This document shows positions 8,179 to 17,079 of a DNA stretch of 64,000 nucleotides, one piece after another. Source of the stretch: Devosia sp. SL43 (GTDB taxonomy: Bacteria; Pseudomonadota; Alphaproteobacteria; Rhizobiales; Devosiaceae); contig NZ_CP063401.1 in NCBI RefSeq assembly GCF_021729885.1, positions 1,612,001-1,676,000 on the forward strand, written 5' to 3'. A program made the position numbers and the translations under genes. The notes under the pieces are model-generated. The model was not told the origin of the DNA. It saw nothing but the letters and a program-made list of their open reading frames with translations, and searched no databases. Each line of letters begins with the position of its first letter. Within the stretch, counting starts at the first letter, position 1.

Positions 8179-10128
8179 CTACTCCCGCGCCAGTGCGTCC
8201 ACCGGATCCAGCCTTGCTGCCGACCGCGCCGGCATGAACCCGAACACCACCCCGATCAAACTCGCCGAGGCAATCGCAAGCACGATCGATTCCGCCGAAT
8301 ACGAAACCTTCGCCCCTGCCACCAAGGCTGTCAGCAGACTCCCCAGCCCAAAGCTCAGCGCTACCCCAGCCGCCCCGCCGACGAAGCACACCAGCACCGC
8401 TTCGATCAGAAACTGCCGCAGGATATCCCCACGCCTGGCTCCCACCGCCATGCGGATGCCGATCTCCTTGGTTCGCTCCGACACACTCACCAGCATGATA
8501 TTCATCACCCCGATGCCGCCCACCACCAGCGAGATGACAGCGATCGTCGAAATCAGCAGCGTCAGCGTTGCGGCCGTCGATTCGATCGTATCGCGAATGG
8601 TCGCGGTGTTCTGCAGGAAGAAGTCCGTCTTGCCGCCATGCAGCCGGGTGATGAGATCGGTGATCTCGGCTTCCGCCTGATCCATGTCGTAATCGTCGGC
8701 AACCCGCACTGCGATCGAACTAAGATACGATTGACCCAATATCCGGCTCATGGCCGTCGTGTAGGGCACATAGACATTGGCCGAAGTACCGCCGGGACCG
8801 AAGCCGGTGACATTGTCGACCACGCCGATCACCCGCACCGGTACCTTGTCGAGCAGGATGACCTGCCCTATCGGATCCTCGCCATTGACGAAGAAGGCAT
8901 CCCGCGCCGTGACGTCGATGACCGCTTCCTGCGTTCGCTCGCTGACGCTGGTCGCATTGAAGCCCAACCCGGCATTGAACGTCCGTCCATTGACCTGGAA
9001 GTAGCCCTCGCCAACCCCGGTCACCGTCGCGTTGGACGAGGTACTGCGGAACCGCACGGTCTCGTTGCTCGATACCTGCGGCGAAACGCTGTCGGCATAG
9101 GCCTGCAGGCCCACCGCATCGGCATCGCTTGGCAACAAGGTCTCGATCCGCGCCGAGCGCCGGTCGCCAAACCCGGTTCCCGGATAGACATTGATCGTGT
9201 TGGTGCCGATCGAGGCGATATTGGCCAGCACCGTCTCCTGGCTACCTTGACCCAGCGCCACCACGCTCACCACCGACGCGATACCGATGATGATGCCGAG
9301 CATGGTGAGAAACGTCCGCAGCTTGTGCGCGACCATGGCCCGCAGTGCCATGCGCAGGGCCTCGAGCCCGCGATCAAAGCCTTCTCGCCAGCGCGCGATC
9401 TTGCGGATCGTCTCCTTGACCCGATCGACCCGCGTATCCTCGCCCGTTCGGCGATCGGCGATGATCACACCGTCCGAAATCTCAATCACCCGCTCGGTCT
9501 GCGCCGCAATCAGCGGATCATGCGTCACGATGATGATCGTATGCCCATCCCGATGCAGTTCGCCCAGCAGCGCCATCAACTCCTTGCCGCTGCGCGAATC
9601 CAGCGCGCCGGTCGGTTCGTCCGCCAGGATCACCTCGCCGCCATTCATTAGCGCCCGCGCCACACTGACGCGCTGTTGCTGGCCACCCGAAAGCGCATTG
9701 GGCCGATGCGTCAGCCGCTCGCCCAGCCCCAGCCGCGTCAGCAGGTCGATCGCCCGCTTGCGCCGCGCCGCGCCGTCCACCCCGGCGTAGATCGCCGGCA
9801 TCTCCACATTTTCGACCGCGTCAAGATCGGGCAGCAGCTGATAGCGCTGGAAGATGAAGCCGAAATGCTCGCGCCGCAGCTCGGCCAGCGCATCCGGCGC
9901 CAGCTTGCCCACGTCCTTGCCGGCAAACTCATAGGTGCCGCCGCTTGGACGGTCGAGGCAGCCAAGGATATTCATCAGCGTCGACTTGCCGGAACCGGAC
10001 TGGCCAATTATGGCCACCAGCTCACCCCGGTGGATGTCGAGGTCGACATCCTTCAGCACGGTCACGGCCTCCGCACCGGTCTGAAACTGCCGCGTCAGCC
10101 CGCGGAGCGAAATAATCGGATCGGTCAT
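8179..10128 (-). CDS. macB: MacB-like ABC transporter, fused ATPase and permease
   Basis: A 649-residue protein with an N-terminal ABC ATPase (Walker A GQSGSGKST about residues 42-50, signature LSGGQQQRVSVARAL, Walker B VILADEPTGALD). The C-terminal permease is of MacB type: one membrane helix near residue 275, a large periplasmic MacB_PCD domain, then three helices (for example TAATLTLLISTIAVISLVVGGIGVMNIMLV). MacB dimers with a MacA-type adaptor and a TolC-type channel export macrolides, toxins or peptides from the periplasm; the substrate here is unknown. It lies 2 bases after the adaptor gene and is clearly co-transcribed with it. No outer-membrane factor is encoded nearby. Confidence 0.93.
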   Translation of the reverse strand: MTDPIISLRGLTRQFQTGAEAVTVLKDVDLDIHRGELVAIIGQSGSGKSTLMNILGCLDRPSGGTYEFAGKDVGKLAPDALAELRREHFGFIFQRYQLLPDLDAVENVEMPAIYAGVDGAARRKRAIDLLTRLGLGERLTHRPNALSGGQQQRVSVARALMNGGEVILADEPTGALDSRSGKELMALLGELHRDGHTIIIVTHDPLIAAQTERVIEISDGVIIADRRTGEDTRVDRVKETIRKIARWREGFDRGLEALRMALRAMVAHKLRTFLTMLGIIIGIASVVSVVALGQGSQETVLANIASIGTNTINVYPGTGFGDRRSARIETLLPSDADAVGLQAYADSVSPQVSSNETVRFRSTSSNATVTGVGEGYFQVNGRTFNAGLGFNATSVSERTQEAVIDVTARDAFFVNGEDPIGQVILLDKVPVRVIGVVDNVTGFGPGGTSANVYVPYTTAMSRILGQSYLSSIAVRVADDYDMDQAEAEITDLITRLHGGKTDFFLQNTATIRDTIESTAATLTLLISTIAVISLVVGGIGVMNIMLVSVSERTKEIGIRMAVGARRGDILRQFLIEAVLVCFVGGAAGVALSFGLGSLLTALVAGAKVSYSAESIVLAIASASLIGVVFGFMPARSAARLDPVDALARE

Positions 10129-10130
10129 GG

Positions 10131-11339
10131 TCAGCCGCCACCGCCGCGCGGTCCGCCCATCATCATCATGCCGCCACCCGGGCCGCCGATGCCGGGCGTC
10201 TGCCCGGTCCGGACGACCGTGGACGTGCCCGAAACCACCTGCTCACCCTCATCGAGCCCGCTCTTGATTTCAGCCATGACATTGTTGTTGAGGCCCACTT
10301 CGATCCGACGCGGCGCAACCTGCTCGGTCTGTGGGTCGAAGACCGGCACCATCACATTGCCCTGGGGGTCCTTTCGCGTCACCAGCCCCGAGGGCAGCGT
10401 CAGCGCATTCTCGACCTCAGCAAGCACGATCGTCACTTGCGCCGTCATCGAGATGCGCAGCTTGTGTTCCGGATTGGGTACGTCGAACAGCCCGTTGTAA
10501 TAGACCGCGCTGTCGGTGCTTGCCGTATCCGAACTGATCGAGGTCGGGGCCGGCTCCACCTCACGCAGCGTCGCGTCGATCTGCACGTCAGGCTCACCCA
10601 GAATGGTGAAATAGACCCGCTGTCCCGCCTGCACCCGCACGACATCGGCTTCCGAGATTTCGGCCTTGATCACCATCGTATCGAGGTCCGCGATCTTGAC
10701 GATGGTCGGGATGGTCTGGCTGGCGCTGACCGTCTGTCCAACCTCGACCAGCAGCGCCACGATCGTTCCATCGCTTGGCGCCACGATCTTCGTGCGCGCT
10801 AGGTTCAGCTCTGCCGATTCTACGCTGAGTTCCGATTGCGCGATCTGCGCGTCGAGCTGGTCGATCTGCGCCGCCGCAGAATCCACCGCGGCCTGCGCCG
10901 TTTCGAGATCGGTCTGCGACACCAGGCTATTGGCACTGAGCTGCTGGTTGCGATCCAGCGCCGCCTGCGCCTTGACCAGCGTCGCCGCCTGGCTGCGCTT
11001 CTGCGCCTCAATCCCGGCAAGCACCGCCTGCGCCGTCTTGAGGGCATTCTCCTGGTCGAGGCTGTCCAGCTCGGCGATCAGGTCGCCCTTCTTGACATCC
11101 TGCCCCAGCGCCACATGCACCGCCTCGATGCGCCCGCTGACTTCAGCGCCTACGCTCACCAGCGAATTGGCCTCCAGCACGCCGGAGGCTAGCACGGTCT
11201 GTTCGATGCTGCCACGCCCCACTGCGACCGTCGTCGGCACGGTGGCCGCCTGTGAGGTCGCGATGAAAAACCACCAGGCGGCGAACCCGCCGCCCGCCAG
11301 CACCACCACAACCGCCAGCCATTTCGCCAAGCTTTTCAC
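10131..11339 (-). CDS. macA: MacA-like periplasmic adaptor (HlyD/RND membrane-fusion family)
   Basis: A membrane-fusion protein of about 402 residues. A short basic start and one membrane helix (AVVVVLAGGGFAAWWFFIA) are followed by a biotinyl-lipoyl-like half (VSVGAEVSGRIEAVHVALGQDVKKGD). A long alpha-hairpin rich in A and Q comes next, then the second lipoyl half (LARTKIVAPSDGTIVAL), a beta-barrel and a C-terminal domain. It ends with a Gly/Met-rich tail (GGPGGGMMMMGGPRGGGG), which is unusual and might bind metal. The start chosen is GTG at 11339, which places a Lys just before the helix and has GGGG upstream; an in-frame GTG at 11393 would add 18 residues. It pairs with the downstream MacB-like transporter. 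Confidence 0.88.
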   Translation of the reverse strand: MKSLAKWLAVVVVLAGGGFAAWWFFIATSQAATVPTTVAVGRGSIEQTVLASGVLEANSLVSVGAEVSGRIEAVHVALGQDVKKGDLIAELDSLDQENALKTAQAVLAGIEAQKRSQAATLVKAQAALDRNQQLSANSLVSQTDLETAQAAVDSAAAQIDQLDAQIAQSELSVESAELNLARTKIVAPSDGTIVALLVEVGQTVSASQTIPTIVKIADLDTMVIKAEISEADVVRVQAGQRVYFTILGEPDVQIDATLREVEPAPTSISSDTASTDSAVYYNGLFDVPNPEHKLRISMTAQVTIVLAEVENALTLPSGLVTRKDPQGNVMVPVFDPQTEQVAPRRIEVGLNNNVMAEIKSGLDEGEQVVSGTSTVVRTGQTPGIGGPGGGMMMMGGPRGGGG

Positions 11340-11469
11340 CCAGGTTGACCCCACACTACATTCGCAAGCCCAATCGTACCTTTTTCGGGCCACAGCTTCA
11401 CGTTAGGAGTTGTTAAGCCACCTTACGCTTTGGAAAGGTCGCGGGGACCAACCGACCTTGGAGTGCCGC

Positions 11470-11667
11470 ATGGCCAAGCTGACCGCAATGGACGTCCTCG
11501 AAATCGCCTTCTGCGTGCTTGGCGGCATTATCGGAGCCGGCTTTGCCGGCACCCTAGGCTACTTCATTTTCGCCGTTCCCGGCGCCATCGTGCTCGGCCT
11601 GATCGGGCTCATTCTCGGCTTCATCTGCACCCGAGCAGGCGCAGACTGGATGTCCCTGTTTCCATAG
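11470..11667 (+). CDS. Small two-helix membrane protein, function unknown
   Basis: A 65-residue protein with two hydrophobic, glycine-rich segments (about residues 10-30 and 33-53; GGIIGAGFAGTLGYFIF and IVLGLIGLILGF). The ATG at 11470 has GGAG eight bases upstream; an in-frame ATG at 11410 lacks one and would add a hydrophilic leader. The Gly-zipper helices recall GlsB/YeaQ-type transglycosylase-associated proteins, but I cannot assign it to that family. It stands alone between the divergent macA and the SDR gene. Confidence 0.6.
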   Translation: MAKLTAMDVLEIAFCVLGGIIGAGFAGTLGYFIFAVPGAIVLGLIGLILGFICTRAGADWMSLFP

Positions 11668-11731
11668 ACCGTTGACGCTCCTGCCGCCGTCAGTCCACTT
11701 TGCAACCCTCCCGACCATCAGGACCACCCGC

Positions 11732-12505
11732 ATGTACCAGCTGCTCGATCCCAGCCGCTTCGTTGTCTTCATCACCGGCGCCACCTCCGGATTCGGCGCC
11801 GCTGCGGCACGCCGCTATGTCGCCGCCGGCGGCAAGGTGATCGCAACCGGCCGCCGCTGGGATCGCCTGGTCGAGCTGCAGGCCGAACTCGGCGCCGAAA
11901 ACTGCCACATCATTGAGCTCGATGTGCGCGACCGCGCCGCACTGGAGCGCGCCATATCAGCCATTCCCGTGCCCTTCGACGCCATCAACATCGTCCTCGC
12001 CAATGCCGGCCTGGCCCTCGGCCTCCAGCCCGCCGCCGAGACAGATCTCGACGACTGGCAGACCATGATCGACACCAATGTGTCAGGCCTGACCTACACC
12101 GTCCGTCTGCTGCTGCCCGGCCTCATCGCCCGCGGTGGCGGCCATATCGTCACCCTGGGCTCGGTGGCCGGCGAATATGCCTATCCCGGCGGCTCGGTCT
12201 ATGCCGCCACCAAGGCCTATGTGAAGCATTTCGCCCTGGCCATCCGCTCTGACCTGCAGGGCAAGAATGTCCGCGTCACCAATATCGAACCGGGCCTCAC
12301 TGAAACCGAATTCTCGCTCGTCCGCTTCAAGGGCGACGACGCCAAGGCCGCCAAGCCCTACGAGGGCGTCAAGGCCATGAATGCCGACGACATTGCCGAG
12401 TCCATCTTCTGGGCCACGACTTTGCCGGCGCATGTCAACGTCAACAAGATCGAGTTGATGGCCAGCAACCAGGCCATCGGCCCATTCGATATCCACCGCG
12501 GTTAG
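11732..12505 (+). CDS. Short-chain dehydrogenase, YdfG-like (NADP-dependent 3-hydroxy acid/serine dehydrogenase)
   Basis: A classical SDR of 257 residues. The nucleotide-binding motif TGATSGFG lies near the N-terminus, with a GRR segment after beta-2 that favours NADP(H). It also has the NAG motif (VLANAGLALG), the catalytic Ser in TLGSVAGEYAYPGG, and YAATK with Tyr and Lys. The sequence downstream of the active site (IEPGLTETEFSLVRFKGD) and the C-terminus are typical of the YdfG group, which oxidises L-allo-threonine, serine and 3-hydroxy acids such as 3-hydroxypropionate. ATG 11732 is preferred, with AGGA upstream; an in-frame ATG at 11672 adds 20 unrelated residues. Confidence 0.87.
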   Translation: MYQLLDPSRFVVFITGATSGFGAAAARRYVAAGGKVIATGRRWDRLVELQAELGAENCHIIELDVRDRAALERAISAIPVPFDAINIVLANAGLALGLQPAAETDLDDWQTMIDTNVSGLTYTVRLLLPGLIARGGGHIVTLGSVAGEYAYPGGSVYAATKAYVKHFALAIRSDLQGKNVRVTNIEPGLTETEFSLVRFKGDDAKAAKPYEGVKAMNADDIAESIFWATTLPAHVNVNKIELMASNQAIGPFDIHRG

Positions 12506-12562
12506 TAAGACTAAAATAACTATAGTATTGCGGCGCAGGATTTTTGCCCATTCTATGCCTTC

Positions 12563-14815
12563 ATGAAGTACAGCCCCGCCACGCCCAACCTGCTGCTCGT
12601 CGCCGTCACCCTGCTCTGCGTGCTGGTGTTTGTCGTGGTGGCGGGTTTCGCGAGCACGATGCCCCGCTTGGGCATCAAGCTGACGGCTGGCCCCGAGAAT
12701 GCCGGCGTCTTCGTGACCGCCATCGATCCGGCATCTGCCTTCGAACCGGGCATTGAGCTCTACTCCGAACTCCTGGCCATCGGCAACGCACCACCACCTG
12801 GCCCTCGCCCCGAAAACTGGTTCGAGCCCCTCAGGCTAGAGGCGGGAGATCTCATTCCCGAGCCAGACAGCCTTGAGACCTATCCTGGTCTCCTGACTTT
12901 CTTTGACCGCCAGAACGGGCTCTCCCGCATGCTGAGCCATGACAGCGTCGAGCTGCACCTGCGCAGCTCGACGACGTTGCAAACCTATACCGCCATTGGC
13001 CATCCCGATGGCCTGCCGCTCTGGCGCCTGCCCGATGGCTTCTGGGTCCAGTTGCTGACCGGTATCGCCGGTATGCTGATCGCCGGCTGGGTCTGGGCCC
13101 TTCGTCCGCGCAGCGCCGGTCCCATTCTCTTCGCGCTGACGGCCATCGGCCTCCTCGCGGCAACATCGACCTCCGCCATCTATGCCAACCGCGAACTCGC
13201 CATCGACGCCACGGCATTCGCTAGCATGATCGGCATCAACCACGCCGGCGTCCTGCTGTTCGGGCTTGCCATGGTCGGCCTGCTGCTCAGCTATCCCCGC
13301 CCACTGGTCCGCTCGGCCTGGTTCTGGCTTATCCCCGTTCTCGTGGCGGTCTATCTTGCCATAGACATCGCCCATATCGGCCTGGGTCCGTCCCAGCTCT
13401 ACATCTTCGTCGCCGCAGCCATGCTCGGCATCATTGCCGCCGTCATCATGCAATGGTGGGCAACACGCCGCAGCCCCTCCGATCGCGCTGCCCTTGGCTG
13501 GCTCGGCCTGTCGGTCATCGCCGGTTGCGGCGCCTTCACGGTGCTTGGCGCCGCGCCAGTACTGTTCGGCACGCCATCAGGCATTCCCCAGAGCCACGTC
13601 ACCGGCGTGCTGGTCATCATCTATGCTGGCCTCGCCCTCGGCGTCAGCCGCTATCGCCTGTTCGAGCTTGGCGACTGGTCCTATCGCATCCTGTTCTACA
13701 CCGTTGGCGCCATCCTCCTGCTGATCATCGACGCCACGCTGATCTACGTCCTCAACCTTGAGGCGGCACCCGCGCTGGGCGTCTCGCTGATCTTCGTCAG
13801 CTTCGCCTACCTGCCGGCGCGCGACTGGATCTGGCGCCGCCTCACCGCCCGCCGCAGGGTGGAGCAGGACGAGTTGTTCTCGGCGGCGCTGGACATCGCC
13901 TTCGCCCCGTCGCCGTCAGCCAGCGCCCAGCTCTGGCGCGCCCTGATGCAGCGCCTGTTCGACCCCCTCGAAATTGAGGAGACCACCGACGCCACAAAGC
14001 TGCCATCCGCCACCGAAGACGGCCTCTCCATGCAACTGCCCGCCGTTGCCGGCGCCCCACCTTTGCGCCTCACCTACCTCTTTGCCGGCCGCGGCCTGTT
14101 CTCGCCGACCCATCTCAAGCTCGCCACCAATCTCGTCTCGCTCACCGAGCGTGCCGACGAGGGCCGGGCCGCCTATATGCGCGGCGTGGGCGAGGAGCGC
14201 CGGCGCATGGCGCGGGACCTGCACGACGATGTCGGCGCCCGCCTGCTCACCGGCCTCCACACCGCCGACGAGCATACCCGCCCTACGCTCCAGGCCGCCC
14301 TGTCCGATATCCGCGCCATCGTCAGTGGTCTTTCCGGCGACGAAGCCAGCCTCGACCGCGTCCTTGCCGAAACCCGCCACGAAGCCGCCCGCCGCCTGGA
14401 GGCTGCCGATATCGTTCTCGACTGGCCGCTGCTCGAAACCGAGGCCGAAGCCATCCAGCTCGATTACCGCCTGCACAAGGCACTGACCTCCTCGGTCCGC
14501 GAAATCGTCTCCAATGCCATCCGCCACTCCGGCGCCAGCCGCCTGGCCGTCACGCCCACACTGTCGCCGGGCCATCTCGCCCTTGGCTTTACCGACAATG
14601 GCAAGGGCCTGCCGTCCGCCGCTCTCGCCGGCGAAACGGCCGGTTTCGGCCTGCGCAACCTGCGCCACCGAATCGAGGATATCGGCGGGCACCTGACCCT
14701 GAGCAGCACCTCCGCAGGCACCACCATCACCCTCGATATTCCGCTGGTCCTGGCGCCCCACACCCCGGAACCGGGGGTGTTAACATCAGCCGATGCGCTT
14801 AACTCAACCGCATGA
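12563..14815 (+). CDS. Membrane sensor histidine kinase with PDZ-like input and ComP-type topology
   Basis: A 750-residue kinase. One N-terminal membrane helix (residues 10-30) is followed by a periplasmic segment of about 120 residues with a PDZ-like start (VFVTAIDPASAFEPGIEL). Then come about eight membrane helices (residues 150-420) and a cytoplasmic HisKA_3/HATPase kinase. The phospho-acceptor is His554 in ARDLHDDVGARLL, and the ATPase has N and G boxes (REIVSNAIRHSGAS, DNGKGLP, GFGLRNLRHRIEDIGG). This arrangement recalls the quorum-sensing kinase ComP and related NarX/DesK-type kinases. The ligand is unknown. The stop overlaps the next gene (ATGA), so kinase and regulator are translated together. 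The start has no good Shine-Dalgarno. Confidence 0.88.
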   Translation: MKYSPATPNLLLVAVTLLCVLVFVVVAGFASTMPRLGIKLTAGPENAGVFVTAIDPASAFEPGIELYSELLAIGNAPPPGPRPENWFEPLRLEAGDLIPEPDSLETYPGLLTFFDRQNGLSRMLSHDSVELHLRSSTTLQTYTAIGHPDGLPLWRLPDGFWVQLLTGIAGMLIAGWVWALRPRSAGPILFALTAIGLLAATSTSAIYANRELAIDATAFASMIGINHAGVLLFGLAMVGLLLSYPRPLVRSAWFWLIPVLVAVYLAIDIAHIGLGPSQLYIFVAAAMLGIIAAVIMQWWATRRSPSDRAALGWLGLSVIAGCGAFTVLGAAPVLFGTPSGIPQSHVTGVLVIIYAGLALGVSRYRLFELGDWSYRILFYTVGAILLLIIDATLIYVLNLEAAPALGVSLIFVSFAYLPARDWIWRRLTARRRVEQDELFSAALDIAFAPSPSASAQLWRALMQRLFDPLEIEETTDATKLPSATEDGLSMQLPAVAGAPPLRLTYLFAGRGLFSPTHLKLATNLVSLTERADEGRAAYMRGVGEERRRMARDLHDDVGARLLTGLHTADEHTRPTLQAALSDIRAIVSGLSGDEASLDRVLAETRHEAARRLEAADIVLDWPLLETEAEAIQLDYRLHKALTSSVREIVSNAIRHSGASRLAVTPTLSPGHLALGFTDNGKGLPSAALAGETAGFGLRNLRHRIEDIGGHLTLSSTSAGTTITLDIPLVLAPHTPEPGVLTSADALNSTA

Positions 14816-15465
14816 GCGTCGAACCCGCCACCCGCCTATGCCTGTTGATCGAAGACCAGCCTCGCACCCGCGACTGGATGCTCGGCGTTCTCGCCGCGGC
14901 CTTTCCCGGCCTCCGCATCGAGACGGCAAACACGGTCAAGTCTGCCCAGGCCTGGCTCGACCGGCATGGTACGGAGCTGTGGCTGGCCATAGTCGATATC
15001 GGCCTGCCCGATGGCTCGGGCATCGACATCATCAGCCGCCTGCAGCGCGACCTGCCCGAAGTCCTGCCTGTTGTGGCGACCATCTACGACGACGATGCCC
15101 ATCTGTTCGAAGCCATCGCGGCCGGCGCCCGCGGCTACATCCTCAAGGACGAAGAGGCCGACCTCCTCGTCAACTATCTCCGCCGCATCGAGCGCGGCGA
15201 GCCGCCGTTGTCGCCCTCGATCGCCCATCGAATGCTGAGCCATTTCCGTGCCCCGGCCGTGGTCCACGACGACGCCGGCCTTAGCCCGCGCGAGACCGAA
15301 GTGCTGACCCTCCTCGCTCGCGGCATGACCGTCTCCGAGGCCGCGTCGCGCCTGGCTCTCCAGCCGCAGACGGTGGCGTCCTACGTCAAGGTCATCTACC
15401 AAAAGCTCTGCGTCACCAGCCGCGCCGAGGCCACCCGCGAGGCGGTCCGCCGCGGCCTTGCCTGA
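14812..15465 (+). CDS. Response regulator, NarL/FixJ family
   Basis: A 217-residue two-domain regulator. The receiver domain has the acidic pair E14/D15, the phospho-acceptor D62 in IVDIGLPDGSG, and Lys in GYILKDEEADLL. The C-terminal LuxR-type HTH has LSPRETEVLTLLARGMTVSEAASRLALQPQTVASYVKVIYQKLCVTSRAEA. It is coupled by a 4-base overlap to the membrane kinase upstream. The two genes downstream (15477 and 16145) follow closely and may be its targets or part of the same operon. Confidence 0.93.
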   Translation: MSVEPATRLCLLIEDQPRTRDWMLGVLAAAFPGLRIETANTVKSAQAWLDRHGTELWLAIVDIGLPDGSGIDIISRLQRDLPEVLPVVATIYDDDAHLFEAIAAGARGYILKDEEADLLVNYLRRIERGEPPLSPSIAHRMLSHFRAPAVVHDDAGLSPRETEVLTLLARGMTVSEAASRLALQPQTVASYVKVIYQKLCVTSRAEATREAVRRGLA

Positions 15466-15476
15466 AGGACAAGCTT

Positions 15477-16145
15477 ATGAAGCGATCCGCCTTGCTTCTC
15501 GCCGCGACCCTGCCGCTGTTCGCTGTCGCTACCCACGCCGCTGAGTCTGTCGATCTTGGCGATATCGCCACCACCTGCCTTGAGAGCCCGCTGGACAATT
15601 GCACGGTGCATACAGCCGGCTTCCTCAATGTCGCTGATTTCGGCGAAGTCGACGGCTCGCCTTTCATAGCCTGGCAGACGCAGTTCGGTTCGACCGATCT
15701 CGATGGCGTCATCGGCGGCTTCGTCCTGTTCGAGCATACGCCGGAGGGCTGGTCTGTGCTCAGCAAGGGCTTCGACGGCTTCTTCGAGCCGCCCAGCCTC
15801 AACGACGACAACCTGCTGCATATTGCCGGCTATGGGCAGGGCACTGGTGCCTTCAATACTGACCGGCTTTTCCAGCGCGGCGATGCTGGCTGGCAAGCCA
15901 TCGAAATGGATCAGTGGTTCACTGACGTGGTTCCCATGCTGCCCGCCGGCCTCGGCATCTGGAAGGGCGTCGACTACGACTTCAGCAATCCCTATGCCGG
16001 CTATGTCGCCAATACCGGGCTCTGGCGCGACGACGACGCCAATTGCTGCGCGACTGGCGGCAGCGCCGTCATCACCCTCTCCATCCGCGACAACGCCCTC
16101 GCCGTCGAAGGCGTGCGCTACACGCCGCCGGCCAAGTCCAAATAA
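15477..16145 (+). CDS. Secreted protein of unknown function
   Basis: A 222-residue protein with a clear signal peptide (MKRSALLLAATLPLFAVATHAAES, cleavage near residue 21) and a good SD (AAGGA) before the ATG. The mature part is acidic with many G, D, W and F, and holds four scattered cysteines (TTCLESPLDNC, NCCATGG) that could form disulfides. I do not recognise a family. It follows the response regulator by 11 bases and its stop overlaps the next start (TAATG), so it belongs to the two-component operon. Confidence 0.7.
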   Translation: MKRSALLLAATLPLFAVATHAAESVDLGDIATTCLESPLDNCTVHTAGFLNVADFGEVDGSPFIAWQTQFGSTDLDGVIGGFVLFEHTPEGWSVLSKGFDGFFEPPSLNDDNLLHIAGYGQGTGAFNTDRLFQRGDAGWQAIEMDQWFTDVVPMLPAGLGIWKGVDYDFSNPYAGYVANTGLWRDDDANCCATGGSAVITLSIRDNALAVEGVRYTPPAKSK

Positions 16146-17011
16146 TGCCTGCTGCCGCCGAGATTCTGCTGCGTCTCGTCGGCATCCTCTACCTGCTCGC
16201 CGGCGCCGCCCTTATGCGGCATCTGGTGATGGACCACATTCTCGATCAGGCTCTGTCAGGCCTTACCCTCAAGCCGATCCCCATCAGGGATCGAATCCGC
16301 CGCTGGCTATTGGGATCAACGAGCATCGCCCTCGGCATGGGCGGTGCGGCGCTGATGGTCCTCAACATCTGGGCCGTCCCACTTTTCCTCTTCGTCGCCG
16401 CCGATCAGACCATCTTCTTCCTCTGGGCCCGCAAAGCGTTCCCACCCGAAGCAGCAGCGACTGGCAGCCGAAAAGGCCTCAATGCCAGCCTGTTCTATGG
16501 TGGCGTCACCGTTCTGGTTTGCTGGCTTGGCTGGGCCGGCCACCTCCATCCGTGGCTCGACCCGCTGGCACTGTTTGTTCCCCTGGCCGCCATTGCCATC
16601 CTCTTCGGCATCGGACGCCACTTCTTCTGGCGGGCCCGCCGCGTCGATGCTTGGGATGTGCCCGAACCACCGCCACCCGACCCGCTTGCTCGGCCCCGCG
16701 CCGTGGCGCTCGCTCCCGCCTGGGGCGGTCGCCTGCTGGTCGATGCGGACCGCGACGACTGGCTGGACTACGACCTTTTCGTGCCGCCCGAACTGAGCGC
16801 CCGCATCTATCTCTGGGGCGAGGTCTTCCACGCCGGCGACGACGAAGACTCCAGGGAATTCTGGGCCCAGTTCTCTGACAAGGACCACGAAGCGGCCCAT
16901 CGAATGGAGGGCAAAGCCATCGTCGCCGAACTCAAGCTGATCTTCGGGGAAGACGAGACGTTCGGGCCGAATTATCCCGACGATGTCAGGTACCACCGGG
17001 AAACTCACTAA
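16145..17011 (+). CDS. Membrane protein with soluble C-terminal domain, unknown function
   Basis: A 288-residue protein. Four hydrophobic segments (about residues 5-25, 55-90, 110-130 and 140-160) are followed by a proline-rich linker (DVPEPPPPDPLARP). The soluble tail of about 100 residues is rich in D, E and W (DADRDDWLDYDLFVPPEL, GDDEDSREFWAQFSDKDHEAAHRMEG). No known family is evident. The ATG overlaps the stop of the secreted-protein gene upstream (TAATG), so both are probably made together and may act as a pair downstream of the ComP-like two-component system. Confidence 0.65.
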   Translation: MPAAAEILLRLVGILYLLAGAALMRHLVMDHILDQALSGLTLKPIPIRDRIRRWLLGSTSIALGMGGAALMVLNIWAVPLFLFVAADQTIFFLWARKAFPPEAAATGSRKGLNASLFYGGVTVLVCWLGWAGHLHPWLDPLALFVPLAAIAILFGIGRHFFWRARRVDAWDVPEPPPPDPLARPRAVALAPAWGGRLLVDADRDDWLDYDLFVPPELSARIYLWGEVFHAGDDEDSREFWAQFSDKDHEAAHRMEGKAIVAELKLIFGEDETFGPNYPDDVRYHRETH

Positions 17012-17027
17012 ACGCAGCCCGGGCACC

Positions 17028-17060
17028 GGCCCGGCCTCCCTTTCCCTTGTGGGGAAGGGG
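17028..17060. repeat. Short CT/GA-rich inverted repeat
   Basis: CCTTTCCC and GGGGAAGG arms around TTGT make a hairpin in the 68-base gap between two convergent genes. It is a short, degenerate relative of the CTCCCC/GGGGAG repeats elsewhere in the window and could serve as a weak bidirectional terminator. There is no T-run. Confidence 0.5.
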
Positions 17061-17079
17061 ACGACTGGAAGTCTCGGAA

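Noticed and set aside
8131..9651. A 506-codon plus-strand frame over macB
   Set aside because: It is antisense to a complete MacB with all ABC motifs and has shadow-like His/Arg/Gln-rich composition.
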